A stretch of 64,000 nt of DNA from DATFMP01 sp035266845 (GTDB lineage Bacteria; SAR324; JACQKK01). A program made the translations under genes and the position numbers. Where the stretch lies: positions 1-64,000 of the forward strand of contig DATFMP010000054.1 of assembly GCA_035266845.1 (NCBI GenBank), in the 5' to 3' direction. The notes under the pieces were generated by a model. It was given only the letters and a program-made list of their open reading frames with translations. It ran no database searches and was not told where the DNA came from. Shown one piece after another: positions 28,513-36,559 of the stretch. Every line of letters begins with the position of its first letter. Positions within the stretch are counted from its first letter, which is position 1.

Positions 28513-29766
28513 GTGCTTCCGCTGAATAGCCAAGTGATCTTCCTGCTGCTGGCCATGGGCATCTCGGCGAGCGTATACGGCTACGTCGGATGGCGTACAA
28601 TCGGCCCCGCGCGGCTGCGGTCATCCCGCAAACGGGCACTGTGGGGCCTGCTGGCGGTCTTCTGGGTTCTGCCCCCCCTGCCGCTGGTGTTCCGGCCACT
28701 GGGCAATGCCAGCGCCCTGGTGGACGAACTATCTTGGGTGGCGTTCCTGAGCCTGGGCTTCTTCGTGCTGGCGTTCTGTCTGCTGGTGGCGGCGGACCTG
28801 GCCCGGCTGGCGCTGGCGCTGGTGCGATCGCTGCTGCGCAACACCGCGCAGTCTTTGGCCACCGACCGCAGCACAGCGCACGATCCCGACGATGCCGGGG
28901 CGGCGATGGTGATGGGGCGGCGTGGCTTCCTGGGCCATGCGGCAAACCTGGGGCTGCTGGGCACCTCCGGTGCCCTGGTGGGCTACGGCCTGGACGAAGC
29001 CATGCAGATGCCCGCCGTGGTGCACATCCGACTGCACGTGCCTCACCTGCCGCCAGCCCTGGAGGGCTTCCGGATCGCGCAACTCACCGACCTGCACCTG
29101 GGGCCCATGCTGAAAGGGCCCTTCATGGGTCGCGTGGTGGAGCGTACCAACGCGCTGGAGCCCGACCTGATCGCCCTGACGGGCGACCTGGTAGACGGCA
29201 CGGTGCCGCACCTGCGCGATGCCGTGCAGCCGCTGGCATCGCTGGCCGCCCGCGAAGGCACCTGCTTCGTCACGGGCAACCACGAATATTACTCAGGTGT
29301 GGAGCCCTGGGTCGAGCACCTGGACGGCATCGGTGTGCACGTGCTGCAGAACGCCCACCGCTTGGTGCGGCGCGGCAGCGCGCGTCTGCTGGTGGCGGGT
29401 GTGAACGACCCTACCGGCGCCCGGTTCATGGGAGCGCAGCCGCCCGACCTGAGCGCCGCCATGGCAGGGGCAGGCGATACGGACTTCAAGCTGCTGCTGG
29501 CCCACCAGCCGCTGGCCATCTACGACGCGGCGCGGGAGGGCTTCGATCTGCAGCTATCCGGGCACACCCACGGGGGCCAGTTTTTCCCCTGGAACCTCGT
29601 GGTGGGGCTGTTCCAGCCCTACGTTCGAGGTCTGCACCTGCACGCGGGCACCTGGATCTACGTGAGCAAAGGCACCGGCTTCTGGGGACCGCCCATGCGC
29701 CTGGGCACCCACTCCGAGATTACCCTGATCGAGCTGACCGGGCGTGCGGAGACGCGGGTGGCGTGA
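28513..29766 (+). CDS. membrane-anchored metallophosphoesterase
   Basis: 417 residues, start GTG. The N-terminal third has about three hydrophobic segments (LNSQVIFLLLAMGISASV; ALWGLLAVFWVLPPLP; AFLSLGFFVLAFCLLVAA). The calcineurin-like domain has all five motifs: LTDLHLG, ALTGDLVDG, TGNHEYYSG, LAHQPLA and LSGHTHGGQF. Between them a twin-arginine-like segment RRGFLGHAANLGLLG suggests a second export or anchor signal placing the enzyme in the periplasm. It resembles YaeI-type phosphodiesterases. The upstream gap (28226-28512) has a candidate -10 TATATT at 28314-28319. Confidence 0.85.
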   Translation: MLPLNSQVIFLLLAMGISASVYGYVGWRTIGPARLRSSRKRALWGLLAVFWVLPPLPLVFRPLGNASALVDELSWVAFLSLGFFVLAFCLLVAADLARLALALVRSLLRNTAQSLATDRSTAHDPDDAGAAMVMGRRGFLGHAANLGLLGTSGALVGYGLDEAMQMPAVVHIRLHVPHLPPALEGFRIAQLTDLHLGPMLKGPFMGRVVERTNALEPDLIALTGDLVDGTVPHLRDAVQPLASLAAREGTCFVTGNHEYYSGVEPWVEHLDGIGVHVLQNAHRLVRRGSARLLVAGVNDPTGARFMGAQPPDLSAAMAGAGDTDFKLLLAHQPLAIYDAAREGFDLQLSGHTHGGQFFPWNLVVGLFQPYVRGLHLHAGTWIYVSKGTGFWGPPMRLGTHSEITLIELTGRAETRVA

Positions 29767-29839
29767 CGGGGGGGCGACAGGACGGGACGCGGCGGCGTGC
29801 CCGTTCATAGGAGCAAACCCTATCGTGGGAGGCTCTCCC

Positions 29840-30340
29840 ATGATTCGCGAGACGATGCACCTGTGGCGCCTGCGTTGCGCCATGGTGGTGGCGCTGACGA
29901 GCGCCCTGGCGACCCTGCTGCTGGTGGCCTGCGCGGCGCAGCCCGAACCGCAACCGCCCAGGCCGCTTGCCGGCAACTGGTGGAGCGACGGCAGCTACCG
30001 CGTCAAACGGCTCGACCCGGCCAGCGTGAAGCAGTTCTGGTACGACCAGCGCGGAGAACTGGAGCTGCTGCCCGTCACGGAGTTGCACGCCATGCTCCCG
30101 GAGACCCTGGCCGGGCTGGACGCCAACTGTCGGGCGGAAGGCGGCCCTGAGAGCTTCTGGATGGGCTGGGCCATGCGGTCGGGCAACCCCTTCCCCGCGC
30201 ACGGTGTGTGCTACCGTGGCCGCGCGATGACCATTAGCGAGGTGACCACAGCTTGTGCCCGCCTGCAGTCCCGCGGACGCACTTTGATAATCGCCTGGCA
30301 CCGCCCAGACGAACGCACCTACGCCTGCCGCGAGCCATAG
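29840..30340 (+). CDS. predicted lipoprotein of unknown function
   Basis: 166 residues from ATG 29840 with GGGAGG 9 bases upstream. The signal sequence ends in a lipobox LVAC (LLLVACAAQ). The mature part has four further Cys residues (DANCRAE, GVCYRG, TTACARL, YACREP), which could form two disulfides, and a Trp-rich start (LAGNWWSDGSYRV). No family is recognised. It stands alone between the metallophosphoesterase and the convergent second chemoreceptor. Confidence 0.65.
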   Translation: MIRETMHLWRLRCAMVVALTSALATLLLVACAAQPEPQPPRPLAGNWWSDGSYRVKRLDPASVKQFWYDQRGELELLPVTELHAMLPETLAGLDANCRAEGGPESFWMGWAMRSGNPFPAHGVCYRGRAMTISEVTTACARLQSRGRTLIIAWHRPDERTYACREP

Positions 30341-30567
30341 GGAAGTGCTGGCTGTGCCCGGATGACCCCACCCAAGTGCCCCACTGGCGTGCCACCTAAA
30401 GCGCGGGGCTGGGAGGAGTGCCGCTAAAGGCGGTTTCAATCCACTCTGGGGACAAACGCAACCCGCAGCCCGCCGCAGGGATCGGGCATGGCCACGGGGC
30501 TGGGAAGACCGACAAAGGCGCGCCGGGCAGAAAACAACGCAGCCCGGCAGCGCCCCGGGAAGGCCGC

Positions 30568-32226
30568 CTACTCGATGTCGCGAAACTCCGTCTCGGCCAA
30601 GGCAGAGAATGGAGGACGAGGTGTGTGCGTTTTCGTACCCAATTCCTGCTCCAACTGCTCGCGCAGCTTGAGAGCTTTGGGCTGAGGCGCATCGGCGCGC
30701 ATGGACCGCTGAGCCGGTACGCCCCGCCTGGGCGTGGACGACAACTCCTTTGCGGATGCGACCAATGCCGGCGCGGAACCGTTCGACTCGGTAATGCCCT
30801 GCACGATTCGCTTGAGACTGCGCACCGCCCGCCGCAGATTCTCGGATTGTGCGGTGAACTCCTGGCTGGACGCCGCGACCTCCTCGGCCAGCGCCGCGTT
30901 GCCCTGTACCACTTGGTCCATCTGGCTGACCCCCGTGGTGATCTGGGCGATGCCTGTGGCCTGCTCCTGGCTGGCACGGGTCACCTCGCCGAGCAGCGCA
31001 TTGACCCGATCCACGGCCCCTCTGATCTCGCTGAGCACCTCCCCAACCTCGCCGGAGATCGTGACACCGTACTCGGCCCGTTGTTGCGAGGCTTCGATGA
31101 GGACGTTGGTGTCCTTGGCCGCCGCTGCGCTTCGCGTGGCCAGGTTGCGCACCTCCTCCGCCACGACGGCAAAACCGCGCCCGGCGTCTCCGGCACGGGC
31201 AGCCTCGACCGCCGCATTGAGGGCCAGCAGATTGGTCTGAAACGCGATCTCGTCAATGGTCTTGATGATCTTGGCCGTCTGATCCGCCGAGTTCTTGATG
31301 GCGTCAATGGCCGTCGACATGCGTTCCATGGCCTCGTTGCCCTGTTGGGTCAGGTTCTGCGTATCGGAGGCAAGCTGCGCGGCTTCCCCAACGTTCTCCG
31401 AGCTGCGCTGCGACATGCTCGAGATTTCTTCGAGCGTGGAGGATGTCTCTTCCAGGCTGGCGGCCTGCTCAGACGCCCCCTGGGCCAGGCTTTGGCTGGA
31501 ACTGGACACCTGCTGGGAGGAATCCACGGTATGCCTGGAGGCCCTGTCGAGATCCGCGGTGATCTCCTGAAGACTTCGGCTCAGCTTGCGCGCAAACCGC
31601 ACCACCACCCAGACGATCGCCAGCGCGAACAGGGTACCCACAATCAGCAGCACGTTTGTCAGCAAGCGCTGACTCGCGATGGACGCGCGGATGCTCTGCT
31701 GGTCTGCGTCATAGCGATCGGTCAGCAACTTCACGATCTGATCCAGCACCACGGTGGGCGGCCGATCGATTCCGCGCACCTGCGCATCCGTGGAAAACGG
31801 GTCGCGCCCGCCGTTGGCCTCGAACACCGCCAGGGCTGCTTCGTATTTTTCCCCCATCTCAGAATATGCGGCCTGGAATTGCGTATTTAGCTCGCGTATC
31901 TTTGGATCGGTAATCTGCTCTTGCAGGGCGGCGCTCAGATCCTGTGTGAGCTTGAATTGCTTTCGAAAATTTGCAGAATACTTATTAAAATCTTCTGGAT
32001 TATGGCCCCGCAGCAGAGTGTCTTTCCACTCCTGAACCTGACGCTTGAATCTGTATCGCATGTCCCGTGCAATGCTTTGCTGACGCACGCTCTGAGACAG
32101 AATCTTGTCGGTACCGGCATAGGCGATCTGAAGTCGGTATGCCAGCAGACCGGAGACCACGAATCCCAGCAGTAGCGGAATTACGGCTAAAGCGTACAGC
32201 TTTCGCGACAACGTAATTCTGGACAT
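30568..32226 (-). CDS. methyl-accepting chemotaxis protein
   Basis: 552 residues. First transmembrane segment about 10-28, a periplasmic helical sensor (about 30-185) and a second transmembrane segment near 190-212 (LLTNVLLIVGTLFALAIVWVVV). The signalling domain has the tip FQTNLLALNAAVEAARAGD. It ends ALAETEFRDIE, preceded by LKLREQLEQELG, echoing the tail of the receptor at 20072 (LGLKEKIEQDQ...DFRDMN). The first ~120 codons are visibly richer in A+T than the signalling part, suggesting that the sensor half was acquired or exchanged separately. No che genes are nearby. Confidence 0.92.
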   Translation of the reverse strand: MSRITLSRKLYALAVIPLLLGFVVSGLLAYRLQIAYAGTDKILSQSVRQQSIARDMRYRFKRQVQEWKDTLLRGHNPEDFNKYSANFRKQFKLTQDLSAALQEQITDPKIRELNTQFQAAYSEMGEKYEAALAVFEANGGRDPFSTDAQVRGIDRPPTVVLDQIVKLLTDRYDADQQSIRASIASQRLLTNVLLIVGTLFALAIVWVVVRFARKLSRSLQEITADLDRASRHTVDSSQQVSSSSQSLAQGASEQAASLEETSSTLEEISSMSQRSSENVGEAAQLASDTQNLTQQGNEAMERMSTAIDAIKNSADQTAKIIKTIDEIAFQTNLLALNAAVEAARAGDAGRGFAVVAEEVRNLATRSAAAAKDTNVLIEASQQRAEYGVTISGEVGEVLSEIRGAVDRVNALLGEVTRASQEQATGIAQITTGVSQMDQVVQGNAALAEEVAASSQEFTAQSENLRRAVRSLKRIVQGITESNGSAPALVASAKELSSTPRRGVPAQRSMRADAPQPKALKLREQLEQELGTKTHTPRPPFSALAETEFRDIE

Positions 32227-32767
32227 TGGGCGCCCCTTATCGCTAGTTAGAAATCCTCACCATCCCGGTAATCAGCGATATTCAATCCCCCCCCCGACGC
32301 GCCCGTGCGTCCGAATTCCATTGCTTGCGAATGGTAAAGCACGGGCAAATCCGGGTCGCGATTTCCATTCTCCTATACATAAATCGATGTGCTAAGTCCA
32401 CGAACGAATAAGTATCGAGAATATTCACTCCCGATTTGTCGCAGAAAAAACCAGTTTGGCAGCGCGACTCCTTCCGCAGCATCCAACCACGCGGAGCGCT
32501 GTCCGCCCACCGCGCCTGCCCGGTCTCGCCAATCAACACTGGAGCACCGCCCAGCCCGGTGCCTACATACGGGACCGGCACCGTCCTGCTGTCGTTTAAT
32601 GGGCCTACACATCTCGCCGCGGACACGCTTTCTGTGCGGATCGACGGGATTTGGGATGTCGATTCAACTTTGGTTGGGTGATCTTCCTGAATCCGGTTGT
32701 GACGGCGTACCTCGCCCAGGGCGCGACTCCTGGCCAGCAACAACGGCTGCCCATTAGTGCTCCAACG
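32227..32767. other. divergent intergenic region between chemoreceptor and kinase genes
   Basis: 541 bases with no supported gene. It is AT-rich from 32227 to about 32430, including TATACATAAATC and GAATAAGTATCGAGAATATTC. Promoters for both flanking genes are expected, but none is clear enough to mark. The kinase frame is open back to 32651 but without homology there. Confidence 0.4.
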
Positions 32768-35700
32768 ATGAACGCACTCCCCTCGGCAACGACGGCAATG
32801 GGCCACGCGCCTCACACGGCGGTGCTTCTTCTGGCCAACGAGCCTCAGCGCTGGCGCGACTGGGCAAGTCAGGTAAGGCACCACGGCGTGTCGCTCGGCT
32901 TCGGCAGGGGTGCGGACGCGCCAAGCTGCGTGAACCGCGAAAGGATGCCGGACGTGCTGCTGCTCGATGGAACGGCCCGCACGCAGGAGCTGGCGGAGGT
33001 CGTGTCCGCGCTGCGGCAGTCGCCGGCGTCGGCCGGCCTCCCGATCCTCGTCCTGGCGCCGCGGCTCACCCAATCCCGGCGCTCCGCCCTGCTGGCTGCC
33101 GGGGTGGCGGACTTCCTGTCCCCACAGGAGGACGTGCGCGCTCAGGTCAACCGGTTGTGCGCCTACGGGACCGGCTCCCGCACAGCCGGCGGTGAGGTGG
33201 CCCACCGGGCACCGGCGGCGGAATTGGACTTCCGTGCGGTAGCCTTCGACCACACGCCGGCCCTGACGATCGTCCACGACCGGCATGGCCGCATCGTTCG
33301 GGTGAACAAGGCCGTGACGACGGCCACGGGCTTCGGTGAGGCGGAACTCGTAGGCCAAACAAGTTGGGAGGCCCTGATGGGCACGCCGGAAGAGCAGCGC
33401 TCCGTTCGCGAACGCTACGAGGCCCTGGCGCTCATGAGTTGCGAAGAGGCGCTGGCGCGCTTCGGCGAGGCTTCGGAACGCATCTGGCGCACGAAGGATG
33501 GGCAACTGCGGCTAATCGCCTGGCACCTGGACTACCTGCCGGACGAGCACGGCAATGTGGCCTACCAGGTGGCGTCCGGGCTCGACGTCACCGAACGCAA
33601 ACGGGCCGAGCAGGAGCAGTTGGACAGCGAGCAGCGCCTTGCCGAGGCCCAACGCATCGCCGCGTTGGGAAGCTGGGAGCTCAACCTCGTCGACAACGCA
33701 CTCACTTGGTCCGACGAGATCTTCCGTATCTTCGAGATCGACAAGACGCGGTTCGATGCGTCTTACGCCGCTTTCCTGGAGGTAATCCATCCGGAAGACC
33801 GGGAGGCTGTGAACGAGACCTATCAGGGATCGATCACCAACCACAGGCCCTACGAGATCACGCACCGGCTGCAAATGGCCGACGGCCGCATCAAGTACGT
33901 CCATGAGCGCGGCGAGACGCACTACGCGCCGGACGGCTCGCCGCTGCGCTCCGTGGGCACGGTGCAGGACATCACCGAGCGCCACCGGGCCGCCGAGGCG
34001 CTGCGGGTGAGCGAGCAGCGGCTGGAACAGGTGTTGGGCAGCATCAGCGACGCCTTCTTCACGCTCAACCGGGAGTGGATCTACACCTACGTGAACGAGA
34101 ACGCGGCCGGATTCGTCGGCAAGACCACGGCGGAGCTGATTAACCGCTGCATCTGGGACGTGTTCCCGGAGGGCAAGGGGTCGAGCTGGCACGAACGCTA
34201 CCGCCAAGTGCTGGAATCCAGGCAGCCTCTGCGCTTCTCGGACTACCACTCGGAGTTGGGAGCCTGGTACGAGGGCTCGATCTATCCCTTCGAGGATGGG
34301 ATCTCCGTCTACTTCCACAACGTGACCGCGCGCAAGAAGGCCGAGCAGGCCGTGCAAGAAAGCGAGCGCCAGAAGCGGGAAATCCTGGACAGCATGTTCG
34401 CGTTCGTGGGGCTGCTGACCCAGGACGGCGTGCTGCTCGAGGCCAACCGCGCACCCATCGAAGCCGCACAGCTGACGCGCGAGGACGTGATCGGTAAGCC
34501 GTTCTGGGAAACCCAATGGTGGTGCTATTCGGACGAAAGCCAAGCGATCATTCGAGACGTCCTGCGGCGTGCCGGTGCGGGCGAGACGGTGCGGCGCGAC
34601 TTCCAGGTGCGCATGGGCGACGACCGGTTCATCACGATAGATGCCACCTTTGGCCCGCTGCGGGACCGCGCGGGACGAATCACCCAGATCATCGGATCAG
34701 GCGTGGACGTATCCGACCGCGTGCGCGCGGACGCGGAGGTGCGCCGCCTGAACGCGGAACTGGAGCAACGCATCCAGCAGCGCACCGCGGAACTGGCGGA
34801 GGAGCGCAACTTCGTGGCCAGCGTCCTGGATACCCAGGACACGCTGGTGGTGGTGCTGGATCGGACCGGGAAGATCGTGCGCTTCAACCGAGCCTGCCAG
34901 CGCCTGACCGGATACAGCGAGGCAGCGGCCCTGGGCCGCGAAGTGTGGGATCTGGTCATTCCCCCGCGCGAGGTGCCGACTGTGCGGCACGTGTTCCAGC
35001 GCCTCGCCGCAGGCGACTTTCCCAATCGGCACGAGAACAGCTGGATCAAGCAGGACGGCTCGGAGGTGTTGATCGCCTGGAGCAACACCTGCCTCGTGGA
35101 CGAGGACGGCCAAGTGACCTACGTTATCGCCACCGGGATCGACGTCACCGAGCGCCTTGCCGCGGACGCCGCCTTGCGCGAGAGCGAGGCGCGCTATCGT
35201 ACGCTGGTGGAGACGATGAACGAGGGGGTGGGACAGCTCGACCCGGAGGGCCAAACCATCCTCTTCGTGAATCGCGCGCTGGCGCGGATGGTGGGCTACG
35301 CGCCCGAAGAGTTGGTCGGGCAGTCATCCTCCCTGCTGTACGACGAAGCGAGCCAACGAACGCTCGCGGAACAGTGGAAGCAGCGGCAGGCGGGCAGCCT
35401 GGACCCCTATGAGGTCGAGATGCGGCGCAAGGATGGCCAGCGCATCCCGGTCTACCTGTCGCCTATCCCGTTCCGCGATGCTAACGGCACGGTGCTCGGG
35501 CGAGCCGCGGTGATGCTGGACATCTCCGCGCTGCGCCGCGCGGAGCAGGACCTGGCCGCTGCGCGGGCACGCCTGGAATTTCTGCTGGCTAGTGGCCCGG
35601 TCATGATCTACGCAAAGCGGGCCGACGGGCACACGACGTTTATCAGCGGCAACGTGGAACGCGCCCTGGGCTATGCCCCGGATGCCATGCTGGGCGACAC

Positions 35701-36559
35701 GGAATTCTGGGCCAGCTGCCTGCACCCGGAGGATCGGGCCCGCGTGCTCGAGCACCAGTCGGTGCTGTTCGAGCGGGGCGAACTGGTACAGGAGTACCGG
35801 CTCCGGAGAGCCGACAGCACGTTCCGCTGGATCCGCGACGACGCGCGACTGATTTTCGACGACGTTGGCGCGCCGATGGAAGTGATCGGTGCGTGGGTGG
35901 ACGTGACGGACCGCATGGAGGCGGAGCGCATTGCCAAGGAACTGCACGACAAGGAAGTACTGCTGCGGGAGGTACACCACCGCGTCAAGAACAACCTGCA
36001 GATCATTTCCAGTCTGCTCTACCTGCAGGAGCAGCGCGCGGATTCGCCGCTGCTGAGCAGGGGGCTCCGCGAGAGCCGGAGCCGCGTGGCGGCCATGGCG
36101 ATGATCCACGAGCAGCTTTACTCCTCGGGCAATCTGGGCGCCGTGGACCTGAAGGCGTACGCGGAACAGCTCGTGAGCTCGCTGCTGAGCACCTTCGGGA
36201 TGGAGCCCGGACGGATCCGCCCAGTGATCGAAGGAGACCGGTTCCTGCTGCCGCTGGATCAGGCCATTACCTGCGGCCTGATCGTCAACGAGATCGTCTC
36301 CAACTCCCTCAAGCACGCCTTTCCCGACAACCGGTCGGGGTCTCTCATGGTGCGCCTGCGGGCGCTGCCGGAAGGCTATGAGCTGACTGTGGGAGACGAC
36401 GGCATCGGCATGTCCGAGGTGGACCCGCAGCACCTAGAGCGAAGCCTTGGATTGCGCCTGATTCCGCGCCTGGCCGCGCAACTGGATGCCCGCATTGACC
36501 GGCTGCAAGCGCCGGGAACGGTGTACTGCATGACGCTGAAAGGGGAGCCCAGCGCATGA
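32768..36559 (+). CDS. multi-PAS sensor histidine kinase with degenerate receiver at the N-terminus
   Basis: About 1263 residues from ATG 32768 (ATG 32798 is an alternative). It begins with a receiver-like domain that keeps PDVLLLDG but has lost the acidic pair (LLLANEP) and the conserved Lys (DFLSPQED), so it is probably a pseudo-receiver. Seven PAS domains follow, for example ALTIVHDRHGRIVRVN, DTLVVVLDRTGKIVRFN and PVMIYAKRADGHTTF. The kinase core is HisKA_2 type (LREVHHRVKNNLQIISSLL), with GLIVNEIVSNSLKHAF as the ATPase N box. No membrane segment. The downstream kinase/receiver gene overlaps by 4 bases (ATGA), so the two probably form one signalling unit. Confidence 0.9.
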   Translation: MNALPSATTAMGHAPHTAVLLLANEPQRWRDWASQVRHHGVSLGFGRGADAPSCVNRERMPDVLLLDGTARTQELAEVVSALRQSPASAGLPILVLAPRLTQSRRSALLAAGVADFLSPQEDVRAQVNRLCAYGTGSRTAGGEVAHRAPAAELDFRAVAFDHTPALTIVHDRHGRIVRVNKAVTTATGFGEAELVGQTSWEALMGTPEEQRSVRERYEALALMSCEEALARFGEASERIWRTKDGQLRLIAWHLDYLPDEHGNVAYQVASGLDVTERKRAEQEQLDSEQRLAEAQRIAALGSWELNLVDNALTWSDEIFRIFEIDKTRFDASYAAFLEVIHPEDREAVNETYQGSITNHRPYEITHRLQMADGRIKYVHERGETHYAPDGSPLRSVGTVQDITERHRAAEALRVSEQRLEQVLGSISDAFFTLNREWIYTYVNENAAGFVGKTTAELINRCIWDVFPEGKGSSWHERYRQVLESRQPLRFSDYHSELGAWYEGSIYPFEDGISVYFHNVTARKKAEQAVQESERQKREILDSMFAFVGLLTQDGVLLEANRAPIEAAQLTREDVIGKPFWETQWWCYSDESQAIIRDVLRRAGAGETVRRDFQVRMGDDRFITIDATFGPLRDRAGRITQIIGSGVDVSDRVRADAEVRRLNAELEQRIQQRTAELAEERNFVASVLDTQDTLVVVLDRTGKIVRFNRACQRLTGYSEAAALGREVWDLVIPPREVPTVRHVFQRLAAGDFPNRHENSWIKQDGSEVLIAWSNTCLVDEDGQVTYVIATGIDVTERLAADAALRESEARYRTLVETMNEGVGQLDPEGQTILFVNRALARMVGYAPEELVGQSSSLLYDEASQRTLAEQWKQRQAGSLDPYEVEMRRKDGQRIPVYLSPIPFRDANGTVLGRAAVMLDISALRRAEQDLAAARARLEFLLASGPVMIYAKRADGHTTFISGNVERALGYAPDAMLGDTEFWASCLHPEDRARVLEHQSVLFERGELVQEYRLRRADSTFRWIRDDARLIFDDVGAPMEVIGAWVDVTDRMEAERIAKELHDKEVLLREVHHRVKNNLQIISSLLYLQEQRADSPLLSRGLRESRSRVAAMAMIHEQLYSSGNLGAVDLKAYAEQLVSSLLSTFGMEPGRIRPVIEGDRFLLPLDQAITCGLIVNEIVSNSLKHAFPDNRSGSLMVRLRALPEGYELTVGDDGIGMSEVDPQHLERSLGLRLIPRLAAQLDARIDRLQAPGTVYCMTLKGEPSA

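Noticed and set aside
30433..30444. GTTTCAATCCAC, resembling the end of a CRISPR repeat
   Set aside because: It occurs only once; no second copy at spacer distance and no cas genes.
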